Source of the DNA: Stercorarius parasiticus
Lineage: Eukaryota > Chordata > Aves > Charadriiformes > Stercorariidae
Direction: 5' to 3'
Assembly: GCA_013396915.1 (NCBI GenBank)
Contig: VWZL01002552.1
Coordinates: forward strand, 9,313 to 73,312
DNA length: 64,000 bases
Part shown: piece after piece, positions 48,201-58,549 of the stretch
Position numbering within the stretch: position 1 is the first letter of the stretch
How the letters are laid out: each line of letters begins with the position of its first letter
Notes under the pieces: generated by a model
Told to the model about the DNA's origin: nothing
The model's database searches: none
What the model saw: the letters and a program-made list of their open reading frames with translations, nothing else
Position numbers and translations under genes: made by a program

Positions 48201-51200
48201 CTTTCCACTGCCAGGCTCCTGAGCTAGCCAGGCTTTTGTTTCTGATTTCCAGCACTACTCAGTTTTCACATTGTGTTTTACATTTTTTCTGTTATTTCTT
48301 CTAGGATTTCATCTTTCTGTAAAGTTACTTTTATTCCATTTTACTAGTTTTGTGTAGCTTAATTTTAATCTCTTTTCATAGTTATTCCTGTTGTTGATTT
48401 TTACTTCTTTCACTGCAAATAACATGAAATGTTCATATATCTTTTCAGCTGCTCCTTTCTAATAGACAAAGAAGCTTAACTAGAATAGCAAATATAACTC
48501 TGCTCAAACAAAATTCTTTGAACACAGTGAATCATTCAGGAAATGCTATGAATGTCATTTATTTTCCGGAATTATTTACATCAAATCAAATAGGGCTGAT
48601 TTGTGAACCCCCCGGGCTACATACACTACCTTAATGACCATTTCATACAATAAAGGAAGGAAACATCTACTTTTCTAATCTTATTTCTCCCTTATTTCAG
48701 TCTCTCATAGTTATACATTGTTTAATATTTTCATTTTTTTGCAGAAACATTTCCCCTAAAACTCAGGCCATCTTAAGAAAAATAGCAGCAAGGGAAGTAT
48801 TACTTCAGATGTTTCTATTATTCTTAGAATAGCATTTACTAAAGCAGCATATGCTTTCTGCCTTTTACCCAGGGGACTCCATCCATGTTAAATACTGCAG
48901 ACTACCAAGAATCCATGAAATAGCAACCTTCAAAGAACCAAAAATCTTTTTTACTTAAGAATAGAATGGAACAGGAGTAGCTAAAATCTGAGTTAGTGCA
49001 TTTAAAATCTGTACAATACATATCATCAACTCAAGCAGCATCACATAGTTACATTAGGTTCCATAGTGTCCGTATCGTCAATGGGTTATTCTGTAGTAAC
49101 AAGCATAAGAAATGACTTTTATAATTATTTTTTCAGCAGCAAACCTTTGGCACTTTTTGTAATAAAGGGATATTTGCCAAAGGAATGCTTTCAAGATATT
49201 ATTCATGAAAGCCACAGGAGTGAACAGAAATGCCCCTTGCATCTGGCTTATCAGAATTAGGGGAGCATGGCTGCCTATTAGTCAATGAAGGACATTTGGT
49301 GTCACTTTGAATGCCTCTAATGCACCTTATTCCTTTCCTAGATGTATTAATTTGAAATGGAGTGGACATAAATCATTCTTGATGCTACAGAGCTCTATCT
49401 GCATGCATTCTAGACAGCACAGAAAGTGTTTAGAAAAGGAGTTTATGGGGACGTGCAATAATAGTGGTCACACAGGCATTTCAGTATCTGCAGTGACTGC
49501 TGCCTTCAGGCCAGGACAGTCAGCAGAACACAGACCACGGACAGGATCCTGCTGAGTAACACTTCATCAACCTAGCATTTATTATTCTTTAGACTAGGAA
49601 TGAGATCTGGAGCCTGAATATGTGTTTTGGTTATGATGTCTTTGCAATGTAGTTTTCTGTCTGAAGGCATTATGAGTAAAGTAGGTCACACAGTACTGAC
49701 GACTTTCAGGATTGCCTTCATCTTCTGCACTGACTTTAGTTCTGCGTATAAAACAAAAAAGGAAAAAGAAGAAAGCAAAAGAATCTAGGAAATGCATTCA
49801 ATGAATGTTTATTTACACTGTTTTTCAGTATTAGGGTTATTTTGTCCTACAGAAAATTAATATATAACAAAGGAATAATTACATGTGCCAATGAGCATGC
49901 AAGTAAGTATTTAACTGTATAATACCCACAGGTGCGTATTTTGTTCATGGAAGGATATGTCTGTTTATTTTTAGGCTAATAAAACAATTACATGGGGCAT
50001 TTACAATTCAGCTTTTACTGGCAACATTTAATTAACTCCCAATAATCAACTGATTTTATTCTATGAGACTCTACCATCTGTGTATTTTGCAAAAGGCACT
50101 AACGCTCTTCATATGTCCCAGCATTAACTCATGTTTTCCATTTTATTGCTGCCAAATTTGATGCAATTTTTAGAACTCCAGTCACGGCTCTTCAAAGCAA
50201 GGGGCCTAAGAATATTGTTTATAACACAGCTAGAGTTCACTGTCCTGATGTGTGCACCTTGTTTTGAGTTAAGACACATACTTGAGGGGAGCTGGGCTGG
50301 GAAAGTGAGGGAAGGAACTGCTTCACCTGCCTACTCACATTAAGGAGCTCAGTGGCTTCTTACAACTAACCACAGAGAAAGACACTGGCAATGCCCTTCA
50401 GTCTCAAAGAGCTTTAACTCAATCAGGAACAACACAGTACAAAAGGTTTTGAAATGCTTTCTGTCGAAAGTTGTCTGAAATGAATGGGAAGGGTTATGAA
50501 CTTAACGATATTTAGGGCAACTTTGCAGAGGAAATAAAACCCAGCCTTTTAAATTATGCTCAGTGTTTTCTGAGTGTAAGCCTTTGTTCCCTCTATCTGC
50601 ACCTATAAGGTGAGGTTTTCAGCATAAAGCCAGACTGCAAGCAGCATTGCTTAATGTACAGACTCATACTCCTAAATTCTTTGGTGCACTTTGAAAATTT
50701 CACCTTCACTCAGCTGCACCCTCAAAAGCTGGAATATTTACAACTAGCTAGTGAGGTTTCCGCATGCAGATACGAATTCTGATGAACGAAAAGCAACTAA
50801 GAGAGCAAAAATAGAGATGCAAATTTAGAGGGTGTTTGACTAGTTTATCTTTTGTGACTGCACTGTATATTCTGAGGCTGCTGGTCATTAAACCATATGA
50901 TGGTTCAAAGGCATAAGAGCTTATCACCAACTTTTACAACTTTGAATATTCTCTGAATATCCCATCTCACAGGGATTGGTTTCATATTAGTTCTGAATTT
51001 GGCACTCTTTCTCTCTAATTGCAGGATGAAGGGAAATGCAGACCCCTGGAAGTAACAAAGCTGGAAGGAGCGGAAATTGGTGTTGACACCAGTCTGGGTA
51101 AACCATTTGTTTTTAAATGCATACCTCAAAGTGGACACAGGATTTTCTACTTCTGTGCAACTTCCAACCAAGAAATGAAGAGGTAAGTGATCTTTCATTT

Positions 51201-54200
51201 TACGGGGTCAGTTTTGTTATCCTGGTTTGAGGAGCGGGAGTCTGAACTTTTGGAGGATGTTCACAATACCTCCCTCGATCAGTAGAAACAAAAAATATCT
51301 CTCAGCTACTCATGAGAAGATGGTGTTTCTAATTTTCATTTGCAGAAGTTTCAAAAATTATTTTTCAGCTTCATAGTCTTTCGATGAGAAATTTTTTTCA
51401 TAAAGTCTTTAATATTCATCCCCCTGAATTCTTGATTTATGTCCAGAAAATATCTTCACCCATATTCTCATGCCTTCCCTCCCACTGTTTTATCGAGTGG
51501 AAGTGTAAATCTTCCTGTGGATGTTAACTTGCTTATTGGTTATTTCACATGAATGATCTCCCTTCTGCCCAGCAAGGTCAATCCCATCTTCCATTTCCTT
51601 TTTTGTCATTCTGGCATATTATCATTTTAGTATTTAAAATGCAAGTATGCCTCAAAAGCATGTTGGTCCTGATAGGAGGCAATGAGTTTGGGTTTGACTC
51701 AGAGTTAGACTTAAAAAATATTCTTTTTGCATTTTCCAAAGACTATAGCTGACAAAATAAAGACAGTAAAATCATGCAAAACAGAAGTAAGAACTCTTTA
51801 GGCTTTAATTTCAAAATGCACTAAAATCTAATTATATTTTCTTCTTTGTTTTATGGTGAATTATCAAAAATATAAAGCTATAAAGTAGGATAACATTTGG
51901 TATTCATCCGCCCATCTTTTTGTAACATCTTGCTACTTATCATAGCACCCACCATTGTAATATCAGAGCATTTTCCAGTTCCAAATTCTATACCATCCAT
52001 AGCGCAAAAAGAATAACTTTGCCAACAAATAGCTTGCTTTATTCCGTAGCCTCCAATTTCAGGATTCTTTATGTTTCCCACAAATTCCTTATCGACATTA
52101 TAACAAAGACACAAGAAGAGTGATCATTTAGCCTGACATGTTGAACTATATTCAAAATATATAGATTCCCTTGTCTGCAATACTGCCTTAATTTGCTAGA
52201 ATGACACAGCAGGCTTTGAGACTTATTTTTCTGACAGTTAGCAATGTTTATTTAGATTTAATGCACTACTTTTCTATCTTGAAGCCTTGAATATGTCCTG
52301 AAAATTGCATATCCCTTTCGATGCTCTCTGTGTCAGCAGGAGTTAAAAGAGGCAGTGAAGCATGTGTATTCTCTACCAAACTAAGCTATTCTCATTTTTC
52401 TTCATGTTACAGGTGGCTGGAGGCTATGGATAAAGCAGTGCATCCTGTCCATCAGGTAATGCTTTATTTATATGAGAAGGATGTGTACAACAGATTATGC
52501 AGAAAACTGAGAGACAGTAGATGTATTTGACCGTGGTCAGGTGCAGACAGCAGCATGGAAGCTGCGTACTTTTGTTCTGGGCTGCTGTGATGTGAATCGG
52601 CTCCAATCTAAAAGCCCTGTATGGGCATTACTGTGACTCAGCAAATGTGCTTTGCTGCCACGTGGTGGAATCAATCAAAATGCTCCTTCTCCAGATATCA
52701 GCCACTTTAAGCTGGTTGAGAAACATAACCTAAAATGAGGGTACTGGGAAGGGAGGAAGGGGAGAGATGACTCTCACGATGACGTGTTCTGCCCTAAGTA
52801 ATACTGGTTGGAGTACAGGGAGAGAAGGACTATATCTTCTTAAGTGTTCCCTACAAATCTGCCTTGGTTGCAAGCTACCTGCTTTTTCCGACAGAATATT
52901 AGAAAGTGAGGGGGAGCAGGGGCAGGGGGAATTGCTGGGTTCTTTTCTGTGTTTTCAGAGATAAAGAAAGGTAAGTCAGCTGATAAACTTTGATTTATCT
53001 GTCTCTCTTTATACAGTTATACTCTCTGCTGGGAGAAACATAGACGTAATTGATCTTGAGCTGCTGCGGAGGCAGCTTTCTCAACCCAACATAATTTATT
53101 ATGAATAGTCTCTGGCTGAACCCTGAACTGGGACCTGCAAAGCTAATTTTAGTACTTCCAGGGTTGGAAGCATAGGGGTCAAAGCCACTGTAGCCTCCCC
53201 TTTCCTGGCCCCATGATTCTTATTCTTTCCTCATATAGGCAGACCACCTTTATAAAAATATGCTGTTGATCTGTAAAATCTTTTCTTAAAAAATATTTAG
53301 CTACTGAACCAGCTTGGTTTTTAGCAGAAAGAATGCGATGCTCAAATGCAGAGTAAGTATCAAAGTCTACCTTTTTTGCAGATGAAATAAAATCATCAAT
53401 AAAAAAATAAGAAAATTGCAAGGTACAAATTACAACCTGCATTAGTGCAGTGGGGGAAAAATAAAAAAAAAAGAAGGAAAAAGAAATTTGCTTTCCTCCT
53501 TTTCTCAACATGAGTGACTCCTTCAAGTGTGCTTTAGTGGTGGGTTTCCACACAGTGAAAAGAGGTGTTTATTGTTACTTTAATTCCTTTTCCACTGAAA
53601 TGAAACTGGTCAAACATATATTTCTTTTGGCTTCATCTTTCAGATGAAATTGTAAGTGCAAAAACAGATTTGTTTCCAAGTATATTATAGCTGGCTGTGT
53701 TTCTTGAAAGAATACAAAGGAAACCACATACCTGAAGACAGCAAAAATAAATAAAACAATTTAAAGTGTGTACCCTAACCAAAAGCAACAAAAAATAGCC
53801 TGAGCCAAAAAGGAGGATAAAGGCATACATGCACAAAAGAAAATACATCAAAAGAGTCATTCTTTACTATAACAGGCAAAAATAACTTGTTGGACAAAAA
53901 GTTCCAACATTATGTATACAGAAAGATCCCTCATGCATTCATCCATTAATAATACAATATTTTGGTCCTTTCTGTGCTACTGCATCTTGGGTTTGGCTAC
54001 TTTATCTCTTTTAGTTTTGTCTTTGAGCAAACAATATCCTTCTCTGAAATAAATATTTGATTTAATATATCCGCTTTCATTGCCTAGCCTCTGTTCTTAA
54101 TGAACACTATATCTGTTCCTTCCTTCTAACTGGACTTTCCATTCAGTTGAATAGAAAAAGCTCATATTTTCCTTCTTTTTTGTTTGCTATACTGTTTGTT

Positions 54201-57200
54201 ACTGACTTTTTGCAATAGCTAGTGTGTTACAGTACGACTCGCAACCCAATGATATAACAGACCAATATACTAACACTAAGTCATCTTAATGAATCTACAA
54301 GGATAGCTATTTTATGAATACACCTAGTATTACTAAAGTCCTCTTCTGCACTTTGTTGCAATAAGTCTCAGCATATTTAGCATCCACAACAAAGAATACA
54401 GCTAGCTATATTGTGCCAGGTGTTTTTTCTGTCATTGCCCTGTCAAGGATACTAAAGAACTATCATAAATAAATGCAAAAGAAAACCCCTGAGGAAACAA
54501 AGAGGACGCTATTGATATTGCACAATATTCTTCCCATGGATTTCAAATGACAATGATGCTCGTTGATGTAGAATTTGAAATATGTATTGTAGACAAGCAA
54601 AGCACACTAGAAGAGACTGAGTTCCTAACACCTCTCAGATTTAAAGGAGATGAAGAAATGCTTTAATCTCACATTAGACAACTCGAGTCTCACTAAACAA
54701 CAGTTTATTTTTTCCTGATTTTCCTTTTGGATTCTCTTATCATACAAATAGCCTATACAATGGCAGTGTCCATGGGTTGAACTTTCTCTTTACCTGTAAA
54801 TGACAGTAGGATAATTTTAGTAATGAAAAAGAATCTGCCTTACAGAAAGGGGTGGGAAGGCATCTGCAATCATTTTCTGTGTGGTAGCGCTTTCATCCAA
54901 GTCTGAGTGCTGTATTCTGGCCTCAGGCACCACCACATTTTCTCTGAATCCAGAGGGTAGATCATGAACCTTGCCTTGCCAGATTACACATACTAAAGGC
55001 TGCTGAAGTCAGGCAATCAGCAAGACAATTGTTTTTAAAAAGCTTCTTCATACAGCTTTGGAATGATCTTGTTTCTACCAGCAAAACTTGTACTGAAAAA
55101 CAAAGCAGATGCAGAAAAGGCAAGTTATTCTTCTAAGACGAAAAAGAAGTTGGTCACTAATTGCCATCAAATACAGGTTTTTCTAATTGTGTTTTCCACA
55201 TTGACTTTTCAAATCATTTTCACAACAAAAGTTAATTTCCTAGCAGGGGACTAGAGCATGTGTCTTTTCATACTAGTAGGTCCTCCTTAGTTTCTTACCA
55301 GAACTTTTCATTACATGCTTACTTTATAGAACCATGTGTGGGTAGATGTCACACTGCATAACACTACACTTCCACCCTTGGCTATCAAAAACCCTGAGTG
55401 CCTGGGGCTTCTCCACCAGCTGGACAGAAGCAAAGATGTCTGGATTCAGCACTACTGCATTCTGAAGGATGGCTGTTTGTACTTTTATGCCACTCTCCGG
55501 TCTACACCTGCCCAAGGTAGGGATGGTGGTTGGATTTCAATTGATCATTAAAGCATGAAAGTTTCACTGCAGTTTCCGAGTATAACTTTTACCATTAATG
55601 AGAGCTTCTTACCAGCAAACTCACTCTGTTCTGTGATAGTGAGTGAAGGAAGACCAGAGTCAGCCTTTTTTCATAACACAGCTACCTCATTCCCCTACAT
55701 GTTCTCTTCTTTTCCTCCTATGGTCTGAATTTTTCTTTCTGGATTGGAACTAGTCAGCATCTGTGCACATTACCTCAGGAGCAAGTATCAGCAACAATAT
55801 CCACCCTTCCAAAGCACTTTACTGTGACTTGAGCCAGTCCTACTGACGGCAGTCTGCTGAAAGCTATCAGCTCCTGTGTGTTAGGTAGCATCCTCAGAGG
55901 GACAGACATTATAAACTTAGATTGTTTTTTCTGCCACCACCGGGTTTTCACATGGCCGTGTCAAAGCTAGTCCACACATCAACAGGCAGAACTTCCCTAC
56001 TCCAGCAGAGGTTGGTGCTCCAGGCTGTGGCCATGGTCATTTGCAGCTAAAGCTGCCACTTAGCAGGTCTCCCCATACCAAAAGATGGTGTCTCGCGACT
56101 CTCTGAAAGCAGCAACGTGAAGCTGCCGATGTCAATTGCAAGTAGAGGAGCTGAGTATCATGCGCTGAGGAGACCCTGCAAGCACAGCTCTCTGAAAGTC
56201 AGTATCTAAAATAAAAAGAGATGCTCCAGGGAGAGGAGACAGATCAGGACCTGCAAACGCATTCTGCCTGTGATAAGAAAGCTGGCAATCAATAAAATCA
56301 GAAAGAAAATGCTATTGTAGTTTTGCTTATTAGCGAGCTGTCAAATAAAAAGGGAAGTGTTCCGCTTTATAGTCCATACCATAGCTCTTTGCACCTGCCA
56401 AAGGTCATACATACAAAATGCACAGTGATTTCCTCTCTACATGAAACTGAAGCTAAGGCTTACCCAGAGCTAAGCAATAAACTAGCGGAAAGGCAAAAAT
56501 TAAGTATTACGTGTTTATGACACCCAAGCCTATGCTTCTACTGCTAAATATGTCACTTGCATGTTTAAATATCCTACTACATACAAATTCTTGTATACAG
56601 TAGTGTTTTCTCTCTTGTTATTGCAACTATTGTTTTTTCCAATTTCACTACAGATTCTCACTCCCCCATAGCATTCTCAATGCTCTAGCATTAACTTGAT
56701 GCTCTTGTCACTAAATGTGAGAACCAAAAAAAAATACAGACCCTGAAGACAATAACAGGAACATTCAGATGCAGTTTATCAGCTCTGCAAGTCTTTTTGG
56801 CTATTAACCATGTATGTATAAAGTGATTGTTGGGTGAAGTGAGGTCTGGAGGAAAAAAACAACAACAACAAATAAAACAGCTAAAATGAAAATGTCCTCA
56901 AGACCAAATTCTGCCTAATGCCTTTCCATCACAGCTGGCTAGTGTTGTCTGCAATGATGTTACAGTTACTAGTGGCAGCAAGGGAGACCAGTGTTGACTC
57001 TAGGATTTTTTTTAATGTTGAAATTCATATTGCTTTAGGTTTCAAAGAAAGAAAAGAACATCAAAAGCTAGAAAAAATATTTTACCACTTCTTACTTAAT
57101 AAAAAGCTAAATAAAACTACACTGCTGATCATTTGCTGGACAGGAAGCATGTTTTACACTAGTTTCAAAACAATTGTTGGAAGAAAACCCCTGAACTTTC

Positions 57201-58348
57201 ACATTTTTAAATATTTCACATGTAAAGTCTGTACAAGTCTGTTGAAACATGCAACATAATGCATCTGGAAAAACCAGCTTTCAAGAGTTGTTGGTATGCT
57301 TGTAAGTGGCAGTAATTTCATAAACAGTATCTGCAATATACAAAATGCATGCTATTTCATTCTGTTCAGGTGGCCTTTACCTGCAGGGATATATTGTGAG
57401 TGAACAATCTCTGGGCTCCAAGAGATCTGTAATTGAACTCAAACCTCCATCTGAAGAATTTAAAACTTTCTACTTATGTGCAGAGAATGTAGATGAAAAC
57501 AAAAGGTAAACCAAACTTTTTTTTTTCTATTTTTATTTGCCAGACTTTAGGAGACGGGGAACACTGTAGCTTGGGAAGATCTAGTGATAAAGTTTCATTC
57601 TATTTTCACTTGTTCCCCCAGATTAACCTTTAATTGTAGCTTTAGTCAAACTGCAGTACAACATGCTGGTCCATCAGTCCTGCTGTCGTCAATGCTGGAA
57701 CTACAGCAAGGCTGGCTTGCAGAGGTTCAGAAAGAAACCTGGATGAGGTGCCTTTCACAATGATGTGTGGGTGACTACACTAAACAGAAAAGCTATGGTA
57801 CCTCTCATTAGAGATAATGGAAAGCATATCCTCCTTGTTCCCAAGAATGATTTATTTACAACAATGACCGTTAGAATTAAAAAAGAAAATTGACCTATGA
57901 AATCACATTCTGAAGGTGAATTCCTTCATCATAATCCAGCCAAATTCCATGGCTGTCAGTGGGAGTTCTGCTTGTCTAAAGCCTACTAATTACATCATTT
58001 GGATTTTAATTTAACAAACAAAGGACAAGCTTTTAGTTATGCTGGAAGCTGGTGTTAAGATATGTTGTTGTTATAGTCAACTCCTCCATCTCCTGCCTCT
58101 CTCCTCCAATCCACTCAGTATCATCACACATAGTACAAACAGCACACAGCTGTACAAACACTGTTTATAAAAGATGTGTTTCAAAGAATGTAAAACTGCA
58201 TGTATAACACTTGATCAGGAACAGTTGTTGGTCTTTGATTTCTTCTAGGTGGATTACAGCTTTGAAAGCTTCAATTAACAAATGGTTACCTCTACACCAG
58301 GCAATCCAAGATTTCATGAACAGACCACTAGAGGAGACAAGGATGTGA
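21183..58348 (+). CDS. PDZPH1: PDZPH1, PDZ and tandem-PH-domain scaffold (12 coding exons, about 1300 aa)
   Basis: The spliced CDS is join(21183-21240, 22249-24726, 27170-27352, 31361-31528, 33226-33327, 37041-37151, 38781-38959, 51025-51182, 52413-52455, 55330-55516, 57370-57505, 58249-58348): 3903 nt, 1300 codons plus stop, no internal stop, every phase matched. Domain order: basic, Cys-containing N-terminus; a small beta-rich segment (about 107-162); a Cys cluster (184-202); a long acidic/Ser-rich disordered stretch; PDZ (about 965-1047, loop PWGF at 978-981); PH1 (about 1057-1157); PH2 (about 1184-1282). The identification rests on PDZ followed by two PH domains next to NUDT12, which to my knowledge is where human PDZPH1P lies. 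PH domains usually bind phosphoinositides and PDZ domains C-terminal peptides, so a membrane-associated scaffold is inferred. The first codon is the least certain part, because the frame is also open upstream of ATG 21183 within the exon. Confidence 0.88.
21241..22248 (+). other. PDZPH1: PDZPH1 intron 1
   Basis: GT at 21241, AG at 22247-22248 after a long T tract. Nothing else is recognised. Confidence 0.65.
22249..24726 (+). CDS. PDZPH1: PDZPH1 giant exon: N-terminal modules and disordered region
   Basis: 2478 bases fully open in one frame, encoding residues 20-845. It starts with a split codon and [11 protein letters not shown]. Residues about 107-162 are hydrophobic/beta-patterned with a repeated TGKIT motif. 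Residues 184-202 contain C-x9-C-x2-C-x4-C and many Lys/Arg. The rest is acidic, Ser/Thr/Asn-rich and low in hydrophobics, so probably disordered, with basic-directed phosphosite motifs (RRES, RRKS, RRDS, KRRGS). Donor GTAGGT begins at 24727. The frame continues to 24863 as intron read-through. No ATG lies near the left end, so the exon is internal. Confidence 0.92.
24727..27169 (+). other. PDZPH1: PDZPH1 intron 2
   Basis: GT at 24727, AG at 27168-27169. It includes a CA/TG microsatellite at 25406-25431 and a somewhat GC-richer stretch at 26370-26680 of unknown nature. Confidence 0.75.
25406..25431. repeat. (AC)n/(TG)n microsatellite
   Basis: ACACACACATATGTGTGTGTG-type self-complementary dinucleotide run. 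Confidence 0.8.
27170..27352 (+). CDS. PDZPH1: PDZPH1 exon 3 of the coding set: charged linker
   Basis: It encodes residues 846-906, from [17 protein letters not shown] to ..STITEGS: basic and hydrophilic, with [19 protein letters not shown] probably helical. Acceptor ATAATTTAG, donor GTAAGT at 27353; phase 1 on both sides. Confidence 0.88.
28446..29235 (-). mobile_element. CR1 LINE, 3' part with reverse-transcriptase C-terminal remnant
   Basis: A minus-strand copy of about 790 bp. The plus strand starts with the degraded CR1 tail (CATAGAGTGGTTACAGTTGG). The minus-strand frame at 28801-29118 encodes typical CR1 ORF2 C-terminal wording ([47 protein letters not shown]), and continues past a frame break at 28533-28745 ([16 protein letters not shown]). 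It is 5'-truncated, frame-disrupted and inactive. Confidence 0.95.
30222..30271 (+). repeat. Two-copy 25-bp tandem repeat
   Basis: CTTTTTATACAGTTRATCAT followed by GCCAT occurs twice back to back, differing by one base (A/G). Confidence 0.9.
31361..31528 (+). CDS. PDZPH1: PDZPH1 exon 4: acidic/aromatic linker before PDZ
   Basis: It encodes residues 907-962 ([14 protein letters not shown]... to ..KRPRPVA). Acceptor TCATGACAG, donor GTAAGT at 31529, phase 1 both sides. It has no known fold, but the frame and phases join both neighbours. Confidence 0.87.
31529..33225 (+). other. PDZPH1: PDZPH1 intron 4
   Basis: GT at 31529, AG at 33224-33225. No repeats or genes are recognised. Confidence 0.75.
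33226..33327 (+). CDS. PDZPH1: PDZPH1 exon 5: PDZ domain, first part
   Basis: It encodes residues 963-996: [20 protein letters not shown] then [14 protein letters not shown]. The carboxylate-binding loop reads PWGF and is followed by the second beta strand. Acceptor TTTTGCAG, donor GTAAGT at 33328, phase 1. Confidence 0.93.
33880..34240 (+). mobile_element. Old CR1/L3-like LINE relic (plus strand)
   Basis: Conceptual reading across several stops and shifts gives a worn version of the ORF2 segment after the reverse-transcriptase FADD motif: [10 protein letters not shown], then [29 protein letters not shown] and NLEY...LLHFG. The order matches CR1/L3 ORF2 proteins, but decay is far greater than in the other CR1 copies and the strand is opposite. 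Confidence 0.6.
35003..35067 (-). mobile_element. CR1 LINE, short 3' tail
   Basis: The plus strand reads TCATAGAATCATAGCTCGTC, then TAGGTTGGAAGGGACCTT and ATCATTGAGTCCAACC, the classic avian CR1 3' end. Only about 65 bases remain. Confidence 0.9.
37041..37151 (+). CDS. PDZPH1: PDZPH1 exon 6: PDZ domain, central part
   Basis: It encodes residues 997-1033 ([20 protein letters not shown]... to ..ANLARK), matching the conserved PDZ A-x-x-A-G-L-x-x-G-D-x-I-x-x-V-N-G pattern. The acceptor is TTTATTCCAG at 37031-37040. The open frame further left (from 36968) is intronic, since starting there would break the PDZ strand order. Donor GTAAGT at 37152, phase 1. Confidence 0.93.
37152..38780 (+). other. 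PDZPH1: PDZPH1 intron 6
   Basis: GT at 37152, AG at 38779-38780. No feature is recognised. Confidence 0.75.
38781..38959 (+). CDS. PDZPH1: PDZPH1 exon 7: PDZ end and PH1 start
   Basis: It encodes residues 1034-1093: the last PDZ strand ([13 protein letters not shown]), a Pro-rich linker (RYPNTPRPT), then PH1 strands CRGYLHKR and [20 protein letters not shown]. The K-x-W-x-x-R-W-F-V-L core is typical of PH domains. Donor GTAAGG at 38960, phase 0. Confidence 0.94.
41905..41950 (+). repeat. GACA/GAAA simple repeat next to CR1
   Basis: Imperfect GACAGAAA/GACA units directly abut the 3' microsatellite tail of the CR1 element at 41951. Confidence 0.7.
41951..43393 (-). mobile_element. CR1 LINE, 1.44 kb, 5'-truncated, with internal RT deletion and N
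   Basis: On the plus strand it begins with three AATCACAG-type octamers and the CR1 3' consensus. Minus-strand frames encode ORF2 pieces: 43201-43392 ([12 protein letters not shown]), 42694-43176 ([36 protein letters not shown], then [20 protein letters not shown] and [11 protein letters not shown]), 42207-42689 ([36 protein letters not shown]). Frame breaks separate them. Between the [12 protein letters not shown] and GPVLFNLF segments a long part of the reverse transcriptase is absent, and base 42934 there is N. Inactive copy. Confidence 0.95.
42934..42934. other. Ambiguous base (N)
   Basis: The only N I noticed in the window. It sits exactly at the internal deletion of the CR1 reverse transcriptase, so it may mark a collapsed or badly joined assembly. 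Confidence 0.9.
51025..51182 (+). CDS. PDZPH1: PDZPH1 exon 8: PH1 strands 3-7
   Basis: It encodes residues 1094-1145 ([20 protein letters not shown]... [25 protein letters not shown]) and two bases of Arg1146. Acceptor CTAATTGCAG, donor GTAAGT at 51183, phase 2. An antisense ORF over this region (50905-51198) is a shadow. Confidence 0.93.
51183..52412 (+). other. PDZPH1: PDZPH1 intron 8
   Basis: GT at 51183, AG at 52411-52412. No feature is recognised. Confidence 0.75.
52413..52455 (+). CDS. PDZPH1: PDZPH1 exon 9: PH1 C-terminal helix (43-bp microexon)
   Basis: It completes Arg1146 and encodes [14 protein letters not shown], to residue 1160. The conserved PH-helix Trp is the first full codon. 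Acceptor TGTTACAG, donor GTAATG at 52456, phase 0. Confidence 0.9.
52456..55329 (+). other. PDZPH1: PDZPH1 intron 9
   Basis: GT at 52456, AG at 55328-55329. The antisense 124-codon ORF (53179-53553) lies here and is not convincing. Confidence 0.75.
55330..55516 (+). CDS. PDZPH1: PDZPH1 exon 10: PH2 start
   Basis: It encodes residues 1161-1222: linker [20 protein letters not shown], then PH2 strands [20 protein letters not shown] and [16 protein letters not shown]. Acceptor ACTTTATAG, donor GTAGGG at 55517, phase 1. Confidence 0.93.
55517..57369 (+). other. PDZPH1: PDZPH1 intron 10
   Basis: GT at 55517, AG at 57368-57369. The part 55900-56200 is slightly GC-richer than its surroundings and unexplained. 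Confidence 0.75.
57370..57505 (+). CDS. PDZPH1: PDZPH1 exon 11: PH2 central strands
   Basis: It encodes residues 1223-1267 ([20 protein letters not shown].. to ..[12 protein letters not shown]). Acceptor TCTGTTCAG is chosen over the CTGCAG at 57380-57385 because only it keeps the GLYLQGY strand; the two are 15 bases apart and in frame with each other, so a five-residue alternative form is possible. Donor GTAAAC at 57506, phase 2. Confidence 0.9.
57506..58248 (+). other. PDZPH1: PDZPH1 intron 11
   Basis: GT at 57506, AG at 58247-58248. Nothing is recognised inside. Confidence 0.75.
58249..58348 (+). CDS. PDZPH1: PDZPH1 last coding exon: PH2 C-terminal helix and tail
   Basis: It completes Arg1268, encodes [20 protein letters not shown] and a short tail [12 protein letters not shown], and ends at TGA 58346-58348. 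Acceptor TCTTCTAG ends at 58248. The C-terminal residues do not form an obvious PDZ-ligand motif. Confidence 0.93.
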
Positions 58349-58490
58349 CAAAAAAGCTCATTTTTTTTTGCTCAATCTCTGTTTTCCATTAAAAATTCCA
58401 TGCTATGTCTTATGGTTCATCTAAAAGATGCTCTAGTAGCAGCTAATCTTTAGTATTGCTATACATTCACAACTTTTGTAAGCATTAGTA

Positions 58491-58496
58491 AATAAA
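58491..58496 (+). promoter_or_regulatory. PDZPH1: Poly(A) signal AATAAA of PDZPH1
   Basis: AATAAA lies 143 bases after the stop and is followed by a TG/T-rich stretch (58513-58545) suitable as a downstream element. This predicts a short 3' UTR ending near 58515. Confidence 0.75.
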
Positions 58497-58549
58497 CATA
58501 AAGCAATGTTGCCTTCTTTGTGTCTGTTTTTGTTTCATGTTTCTACTTC

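Larger units (their letters stand above)
38960..51024 (+). other. PDZPH1: PDZPH1 intron 7 (12 kb), splits PH1
   Basis: The longest intron, GT at 38960 and AG at 51023-51024. It holds a large CR1 copy (41951-43393) flanked on its left by a GACA/GAAA simple repeat. No exon is needed inside, because PH1 is complete when 38959 is joined to 51025. The remaining sequence is AT-rich and carries only unconvincing short ORFs. Confidence 0.75.

Noticed and set aside
53179..53553. 124-codon minus-strand ORF
   Set aside because: Composed of low-complexity Phe/Ser/Lys sequence in an intron; no conserved features.
56918..57259. 113-codon plus-strand ORF
   Set aside because: Inside PDZPH1 intron 10, AT-rich, no family resemblance, and not in a phase that joins the neighbouring exons.
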